Assembly (NCBI GenBank): GCA_010405405.1
Contig: MU004237.1
Span: 1,375,345-1,439,344 of the forward strand
From: Microthyrium microscopicum
Lineage: Eukaryota > Ascomycota > Dothideomycetes > Microthyriales > Microthyriaceae
Direction of reading: 5' to 3'
Length of the DNA stretch: 64,000 nt
The notes under the pieces are model-generated. The model was not told where the DNA came from. It worked only from the letters and a program-made list of their open reading frames with translations, and ran no database searches. This document shows positions 57,219-64,000 of this stretch, piece by piece. How positions within the stretch are numbered: position 1 is the stretch's first letter; the number at the start of each line of letters is the position of its first letter. A program made the position numbers and the translations under genes.

Positions 57219-58067
57219 ATGGTCATGTTCCACAATACTGCGATCTTAGCCTTCCTCTGCATGAGCTATGTTCTAGCCGAAAATGCGCCGTCATACGGAA
57301 GTCCATATGACGACCGGCCGCAGAACTTTTGGAAATTATCGGACATCTCCTTCAGCGGGCATACAACCAACATCACCAATGCTCCTTCCCATTTCACACT
57401 CTATCGCACTTTTGGGGTTGGCCGGTGGAATAATTCCAGGAACGACGAATTCGCTCGATTCGTCCATCCCCTACTCACCGATCCACAGGAGTGGACCAAG
57501 TCACCTGTCGGGGTCAACTGCTCTTGGAATAACGCTGAAGCGCAGGCTGATCACAAAGATGCACAACCATGGCGATTTTGTGTCTCGTACTCTAACATGC
57601 CTGAGGGCGAGCAGATGGTTCCCGATGTACCGAGATCAAGACTTCGATGGCGAGTAAGAACTGCCCTGCCGTGGGAGGGTTGTCGAAATTTTATGAAGCG
57701 ATCTGGGCATGTGGGTGAGCGAACGGAAAAATTGTGGATTATTGAAGTCGTTCAAGCAATTCCTCTCCAATTGTAAGTGCTTACCACGTACACGTCCAAT
57801 TATAATTATGTCTACTCGTGCTCCGTCACTCAATTACTTGTACTAACTGTTATGCACAGACAAGCAAAGGCTGTCAAAAATGATGTCAACACTCGAGTCT
57901 TTGTTGCCAAAGTTCTTGTGAAACAATACATGCTGGACATCTTGGCGGATATGAAGCGCGGCATTTATGCTCACGGAGAGGATTTCGCTTCTCGAAATGT
58001 CGAGACGAAACAGCTGGTCATGTCAACGGCTGAATTTGAGAAGAAGTACGGATCTTGGGATGTTTAG
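57219..58067 (+). CDS. Small secreted hypothetical protein
   Basis: Two exons (57,219-57,772; 57,860-58,067) encode 253 residues. The ATG at 57,219 (CAACATGG context) starts a signal peptide (MVMFHNTAILAFLCMSYVLA). An ATG at 57,171 is in frame but would add a charged extension before it. The mature protein has an aromatic-rich N-terminal half with possible N-glycosylation sites (TTNITN, GRWNNSR, NCSWNN) and three cysteines (NCSW, RFCV, EGCR), then a basic, helical C-terminal half (KLWIIEVVQAIPLQLQAKAV). A GTAAGA at 57,653 could be an alternative donor. I recognise no family. It could be an effector-like or surface protein, but only the secretion signal supports that. Confidence 0.7.
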
Positions 58068-58771
58068 GTCTCTGAATTTGAGGAGAAGACTCCGGTTTTG
58101 GCTTTTAGCGCCAAAAAACTCCTGCTAAGTATTTGCGTTGAGAAAGTGAAGACTTGTGGCTGCATTTTCTATCTTTGTATATGGACCTGTTCATTGGCAA
58201 ACTTCGCAGGGATATATAATTTTTGCCGATGGTTTATTTCTTGAACCTACACAACCGCAGGGACGATGACTTTTAAGCACTCTGGCCCAGAGAGCAGTGC
58301 GATACTTATTAGTCTTCGGTAAGTTACCTATAAGTACAGGATAGTTTCATTTTCGATCCGCTTATCGATCTTGTACATGGATGGTAGAGTGTAGGAATCA
58401 AAGTGTACTGGACCAATCGCAAGCAGAAGGTCCTTTAGCATTTAATTAGTAGGCGAGTATTGAAGCCCAATATATCTGAAAGTAGGTCGCTAAATATCGT
58501 TACTTATACCTGTTTGAGCATTCACCCTATATTCTGCATCGTGGGGCTAATATAATGTTAGTAAAGTCACCTATAATTCATACTTGTTATGATATCAAAT
58601 CTCAAGTCTAGAGATTTCATCTCGATTCCAATTACTTTAATCTAACCTCCTTCTTCATTGTAGCTTCCCCAATTTTTGTTTTCTTCTTGTTCTTGTCATT
58701 TTTTTGTGTGAATTCTTGTCCATATCCACTTTCGTTAAGCATTCAACGGGCAACGTTGTAGAAGAAACAAA
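58068..58771. other. Intergenic region
   Basis: About 700 bp. The last 100 bp are T/C-rich leader for the next gene. Nothing else recognised. Confidence 0.5.
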
Positions 58772-60066
58772 ATGAGGTCTCTGACGTCCCTAGCAGGGCT
58801 GCTCTCTGTGCTAGCCGCGGTGACAGCGCTACCACAAGCCGACAATGCGACTATCCAAGGTTTTACTAAGGAGGGCCTCGCAGTAATGAATGCTGAGATG
58901 AAGAAATGGGTAGACACAAAACAAGGTGCTGGTGTTGTTACTTTGCTCGCCCGAAATGGTGAAATTGTGGACCACAGCGCCTATGGAGTCATGGATTCTT
59001 CGGCTGCGACGAAATCCGAGATTCAAGTAGGTTTTCTTATGGCGATTTGATTGTTAGTCTATTCTAACAGAAAGCAGAAAGATTCAATTTTCCGAATCAT
59101 GTCCATGTCGAAGCCTATTGTAGGCGTTCTGATGATGATGTTCTTCGAAGACGGTAAGATTGTATGCATTAATCTTGATTTCTGAGCTGACAAATTCCAG
59201 GTAAATTCAAACTGGATGACGATGTTTCTAAGCATGTCCCAGAGTTCGCCAACCTCAAAGTGAAAAACGGCAGCCAAATGGTCCCCCAAGCAACCCCCAT
59301 GAAGATGTTCCAACTACTAAGCCATTCCGCCGGCTTTGCCAGCATGTTGACTGTCCCAAGTCCGACACTAGGCACGATCATCGAGCCTCTGATTAAAGCC
59401 CAGCTAGGTTTCCAGCCCGGCAAGGACTGGCAATATGGACCCGGAGTGGAAGTCCAAGGGTACCTCATTGAGAAATGGGCCGGCAAAGATCTCTCAGATA
59501 TCCTTCAAGAGCGCCTTCTTGTCCCACTAGGCATGAAGGACACTGGATTCTGGGTGGATCCATCGAAAGTCAGTCGTGTACCAAAAGTCGTTTCTGCACG
59601 AAGTGGCTCCATCTCTGTCTTGCCTATGAGCGTACCAACGTCCAAGCCAAAGAAACTCTTCCCATCTGGTGGTCTGCATGGAACTGCGCAAGACTACTTC
59701 CTTCTGTGCCAGATGCTGCTCAATGGAGGCGAGTATAAGGGCAAGCGCTATCTCAAGAAGGAAACTGTTGATCTCATGCATAAGAATGTGCTTGAGCCTG
59801 GTGTTAAGGTCAAGTTTGGTGAACCTGCTGGTATTGGCTTTGGATTGGATTTTGCGATTGTCTTGGATCCGAAGCCGGGTAATAACAATCAGCCGAAGGG
59901 ATCTTATTATTGGGGTGGTCTTTATGGAACTTGGTTCTGGATCGATCCTGTCAATAACGTCACTTTTGTTGGGCTTATTCAGAATATAGGTGCTCCAATG
60001 ACTGGACCGACTTCACTGCGGCAGATATCTGCGAAGGCAGCTTATGCGGCTATGAAATCCTCGTAG
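58772..60066 (+). CDS. Secreted serine hydrolase of the class-C beta-lactamase/transesterase family
   Basis: Three exons (58,772-59,026; 59,078-59,153; 59,201-60,066) encode 398 residues. A signal peptide (MRSLTSLAGLLSVLAAVTAL) leads into the beta-lactamase-related fold. The nucleophile motif S-x-x-K is SMSK in exon 2, in the right context (IFRIMSMSKPIVGVLMMMFF). Later blocks are LLSHSAGF, a tyrosine segment WQYGPGVEVQGYLIEKWAGK, PSGGLHGTAQDYFLLCQMLL and the C-terminal YYWGGLYGTWFWIDP. Family members include EstB-like esterases and acyltransferases such as LovD. Secretion argues for an extracellular esterase or peptidase role rather than polyketide acyl transfer. The middle exon is only 76 nt and carries the active-site serine, so annotation without it would look like an inactive protein. 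Confidence 0.9.
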
Positions 60067-60487
60067 AGCAATCGATCTGAACTCTAGATATGATTTACTG
60101 TAAATGTGCCATTGAATGGTTAAAACTATCAATCAGTCACAAGTCCATAACTCAATGATAACGATAAATGAATGGCCTGTCGCCATCAGTTTTTCGGTTC
60201 CCATGCGATTCGGGATTTCGTCGACCTTGTTTTTCTTAGCGAGTGCCTACAAAACCGCTACAGAGCCTCGAATACAATAAGGTACGATGGTGGACATCGC
60301 ACTTTATGAGAGCTGGGTATTTGTTGTGTTGACCCATTAGGTCACTTTTCTTCGCAGTACCCCTTCCCCCATTTCCATCTCTGCTGCTGCAAAGCAATAT
60401 CACAGGTGTTTCCCGTCAATTTCTTGTTCGGCGGATACACATGAAATGATCGGCTGCCACTTTCTTTCACGTTCTCCGTGCGACTCT
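60067..60487. other. Convergent 3' flanks
   Basis: This stretch lies between the beta-lactamase-fold gene and the minus-strand hypothetical gene. Nothing recognised. Confidence 0.5.
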
Positions 60488-61795
60488 TCAGGTGTGCTGA
60501 TATTTCTCTCGAGCTAATCGAACATGCTCTGGAGCATCAGGAGCATTGAGGTAGCCAATCATGATGAAACGATCCACTATAGCTATTCTGCGTTCTGGGT
60601 CTTTTTTAGCTTTCTTCAATTGCTCCCATGTCAGTCCACGACCGTGATCCATTCTCGCACCGTGGAACTTGATATCCTCAGTCTTGAGTTTGTTGTTTGT
60701 TGTAAGAAATTCGTAGGTGTAGACATGTTTTTTCGCCATCCAAGTAAAAAGTTTGGGTTTTATGGTGCTATCATCACCTGGCCGAAAGTGCATGCGCTTT
60801 CCAACATTCTTCAGGTCATCGTCGTCGTCCCAAGGCTCATATGAATCGCCGGGTTTTCCTTTCTGGAACTGAGGCTTTCTTGTTGACCTTGGAATTTCGG
60901 TTTCACATGGTTCAGTGTCGATAGATGACTTCGCTGGAGTCGAAAGACTGGGTTCGGCAGTTTGGCGGCTTTTCTTGATAGGTAGAGAATCCGAATGATT
61001 ATCTGCTGCTTTTCGTTTTATATTACTCTCAAATACTTCAGTTGTTAGTTGACTGAGCCTCTCATAGTTTCATCTTTGCTTACACATCTCAAGTTCGGTT
61101 TTCGGCTTTGGCTTATTTTTCTTCCTAGTGATTTCTTCCCTGATATTTTTCTCATGTGACTCACGTTGAAGCGTTTTGTAATGAGAATCCGACTTTCCAG
61201 GTGCTAGTTTTGCAAGTCCCTCTAAGGCATCAATGTCTCGTATGACACACTTTGATTCATTAGAGACCGCGACATTAAAGCGCGCATTCAGCTCATTGAT
61301 TTCGTCTTCTGTCAACTCGCCGGTGATCAGCTTGGCTCTTTCTTCAAAGCCGGTGATATTTTGATGGTGAAGGTCAGATCTGAACATCTGCTTGAATTTG
61401 ATTCCTGTTTTGGACTCAACAAAGGCTTGGAATCCATCTTTTGATGAGCTTTTCCGCCAGTATAGATGACAGTATGCCATGAAGAGCCACATATGCTCAT
61501 CAATTAGGTATCTCTCCAGGATATCCGGGACGCACTTCGAGATGTAATGGCAACTTTCCAAAAAGGTGTCAAGTGTGATCCTATTTCACTTTATTAGCGC
61601 AAGTAGAGCTTAGCAGGATGCACAAGAACAATCGAACGTTTTGAACATATCATCATAGTTAAAATAGCCTTGAAACGCTTGATATAATTTGCCTGCGTGA
61701 GTTTTTGCCTCGATCCGAGCGACCGAATCCGAGGAGTCCTTTGTAGGTAACATCTTAGCATAGATACTCTTAACGAATTCATTCGAAGATGACAT
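60488..61795 (-). CDS. Hypothetical protein, charged and helical
   Basis: Three exons (61,795-61,638; 61,580-61,084; 61,035-60,488) join in phase to 400 residues. The second intron is well supported (GTAAGC donor, CTAAC branch). The first uses a poor GTTCGA donor chosen because it keeps frame (YDDMFKT then ITLDTFLESC). The N-terminal 165 residues look like a helical domain with Trp/Tyr/Cys (EHMWLFMAYCHLYWRK). The centre is Lys/Glu-rich with nuclear-localisation-like patches (RKKNKPKPK, IKRKAADN). The C-terminus has an acidic run (YEPWDDDDDL) and a basic helix (WEQLKKAKKDPERR). It has no signal peptide or membrane helix. I do not recognise it; a nuclear role is plausible from the basic patches. 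It is divergent from the SNF2-type gene, about 720 bp apart. Confidence 0.65.
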
Positions 61796-62516
61796 ACCTC
61801 TGAGGTCGATGGGTCTTGCATGCTGCTCAGGTTCTAACTTGCAGAAAATCCTGGTTTTGCCAAAAAAAGGAAGAGATCTTTCAAGAACAATTGATGTCAA
61901 AGAACAAAGAGAAGACCTAAATGTATCGTGGATATGGAGTACCAAATGGATGGAGAGCATGCAGCAAAGCTTATGAACGAGGAATTGGTGTGTATGTGAA
62001 GGCAATGGCTCAGTGACATTGCTGAACTTACGAGACGTCCACTTGCCAAATTAGGAAGTCATCACAACTGAATGTATGACCTAGTACCTAGGTAGAGTTC
62101 AAGAACCAATCGACTCTCAAGTCAAGTCGCTGAGTTTTGTATCCGTGAGCAACATCGAGTGCGGTAATTGTATCCAAGTGAGCAGTCGGTGTCAGGGTGA
62201 GTCGAGGTCAAAATACTACCTGGTCATCCCTTCCTCATCTCTTCCCTCAACTCAAGTCTCTTGAACTTGACTGCCTGAGAAACATCAGTTACCGTGACGA
62301 ATACACATGAGCAGTCTCTTCGTGTCCGAATTGGGGAAACCAAATTTTGTAAGCACTATATAATTTGACCTCCACCCAGAGTACCTCTCCATTACTTTTA
62401 CAGTCCACTACCTCAACTCCTAAGCTTGTCTATACCCCATTGAATTTATCAACCAGTCTCGATTAAGAAAAGCTACACATTGGCCCCTTTTCCCATTGGG
62501 TGTTTCACCACCAGCC
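61796..62516. other. Divergent intergenic region
   Basis: About 720 bp between the charged hypothetical gene and the SNF2-type gene. The minus-strand frame of the first exon is open upstream to 62,005 but has no convincing earlier start. No other feature seen. Confidence 0.45.
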
Positions 62517-64000
62517 ATGACTGAACCATTAAGCTCCGGCAAGTTGCCCGACATCAAATATGACATCAAATATGATACCAACACTATCGTTCGCATGAGA
62601 GCCATGACAGAGCAGCTCAAGAATCGCGGTATCAAAAATTTGAAGGACCAAGCTTTCAAACTGCTCAACTTGAATGATGACCATGACCTCAAGCAGCTCG
62701 TGATTGGACACCCATGGTTTTGGAACCTTTGGTACAAATTCAGAGATGGCTTTGAATTGAATCCAAATGCTGTGAAAGGCAACTGCCCTACAGATGCGAC
62801 AATTGCCGGTCAGAGTCTCGAGTACCATTTGGATGTGAGAAGTAAGTGAACGAATCGTCCAACCAGTGGTACTTACCAAGAGCACCTGTCATCTGCATTG
62901 ATTTCAATCAAGTCGGCAAAGTTACTGGCTGGCGGGACTTGGCGTCCATCGACTACGATGTTTGACTTAGCAGTTTTGGTCACATACTAACTCCTCCAGG
63001 CATTCATAATTACGGCGATGACTCCCAGTGCTGCATGCATTCGGAAATTGATGCATTGACATGGATTACGTTTAACGTGCTCAGAAAACTGTCAGCCGTA
63101 ACATTAGCACACCCTCATACAGAAGAAGCAGCCCTTGGAGTGGTTAAGCTCCTCCTATGGCTTCGACAGCCTTATCGCACTACCAAAAAGGTTCCTCAGA
63201 CCGAAGCATTGGACGACTGTATCGAAAAAGAGCTTGGAATCCCACTTTATTTGCCCGACGAAGCGGCTTACAAACATGTCAACGTCTACAATCAAGTCTT
63301 CGTCCATAGAAACGGAAATTTCTTCAATACCAACTCGGACTGGAAAGACCCCGATCCCATTGAAGATGAGAACTCGCCAGTTGCTAGCGAAAAGACTGCG
63401 TTCAATTACGACTTGTTTGCCGGCACAAAAGAGGAACACCAAAAGCAAATCGACGCACTAGTCGCAAGTGCTCCCGAAGAGTCTAAGCCCACGTGGGAAA
63501 AGTGTCTGAAAGTCTCCCATCAAAACATCAACCACATTGGCGAGCTCGAAGCGTCTCCAAGCGTAGTAGAGCGCTCGTTGCATTTCGGCAGCTATACGGA
63601 GCTGGAGGACGATTGTCGGAAGCCTCAAGTCAACAAGAAGAAGTTACCAGCAGTCCCAGTCCTTGAATCTCAGCTGGCTCCATCAATCTCCTCTATCGAA
63701 CGAGCCCAACAACGTGCAGCAGCTGAAGAAATTGAGGAACTAAGAAAACGTACTGACGAGTTGAGTGACATGTCTGATCCTGGAATTTGGAACTTGACAT
63801 TCAAGGAATGCTGCGAACTCATCAATGTCAACCCCGAGCACGAATTCAAGAGACCTCCTCTGATGAACCAACCCTGGTATTTACTAGATCACCAGGTCGA
63901 AGCAGTGGCAGTGATTATCAAAAACATCATTCCTATCAAAAAGATTTCACAAAACTACGATCTCAAGGACCCTAGACGAGGATTCCTTCTGGCAGATGGC
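62517..64000 (+). CDS. SNF2-type helicase/ATPase, N-terminal part, cut by the window end
   Basis: Exon 1 is 62,517-62,841 and exon 2 runs from 63,000 out of the window, so 442 codons are visible. The last visible residues, PRRGFLLADG, are the start of the SNF2 helicase motif I (usually LLADGMGLGKT). The preceding QPWYLLDHQVEAVAVIIKN matches the Q-motif-like region where these ATPases contact DNA. Upstream are about 400 residues with no domain I recognise: a helical start with VRMRAMTEQLKNRGIKNL, a central part with CCMHSEIDALTW, and a coiled coil (RAQQRAAAEEIEELRKRTDE). Such long, divergent N-termini are common in fungal Rad5/Rad16-like and accessory SNF2 proteins. The intron is 158 nt, long for this window, and contains an open stretch of 27 codons. 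Confidence 0.8.

Noticed and set aside
61065-61072. Apparent stop in the charged hypothetical gene
   Set aside because: It falls in an intron with a good GTAAGC donor and CTAAC branch; the downstream frame continues in phase.

Overview
The window looks like nuclear DNA of a filamentous ascomycete (Pezizomycotina). Genes carry short 45-80 nt GT-AG introns with CTAAC/CTAAT branch sites. The families are typical of that group: a PDR-type ABC transporter, a Zn2Cys6 regulator, a rhodopsin-domain (PTH11-like) membrane protein, a GPI-type Ala/Ser-rich secreted protein and Vps62. Repeats have been turned into extremely AT-rich, stop-riddled sequence, the mark of repeat-induced point mutation (RIP). 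A leotiomycete is my guess at class level, from general resemblance only.

Layout. 1-14,840 is a RIP-degraded AT-rich block holding fossils. One Ty3/Gypsy-like element (plus strand, running in from the left) lies beside a hAT-like DNA transposon fossil (minus strand). The hAT fossil is split by a second, 7.65-kb Gypsy element that still has both 227-bp LTRs and a CCTTC target duplication. At about 14,840 composition switches abruptly to ordinary genic DNA. Smaller repeats follow: a 239-bp MITE with perfect terminal inverted repeats (16,645-16,883) and a RIP-damaged, 5'-truncated Tad1-like LINE (30,846-32,796) with a 13-bp target duplication and a CAAA tail.

14,840-30,800 carries a GPI-type secreted protein, an SDR oxidoreductase, a PTH11-like membrane protein, a dienelactone-hydrolase-family enzyme divergent from a Zn2Cys6 transcription factor, a single-pass membrane protein with EKTPAY repeats, an arrestin-like protein and a small hypothetical protein.

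32,800-47,900 carries an acidic-tailed hypothetical protein, two intronless secreted proteins, a membrane-anchored trypsin-like protease gene with an in-frame TAG between its catalytic His and Asp, a Vps62-family protein and a secreted type-B carboxylesterase. 48,276-56,680 is a divergent transporter pair: a nine-exon PDR/ABCG pump and a LAT-type amino-acid permease. 57,200-64,000 carries a small secreted protein, a secreted class-C beta-lactamase-fold serine hydrolase, a hypothetical protein and the 5' part of a SNF2-type helicase gene cut by the window end.

I see no convincing biosynthetic cluster. The set reads as an accessory region rich in secreted and membrane functions next to a heterochromatin-like repeat island. 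Exon models were built by hand from splice signals and reading-frame continuity. No tRNA, rRNA or CRISPR array was recognised.
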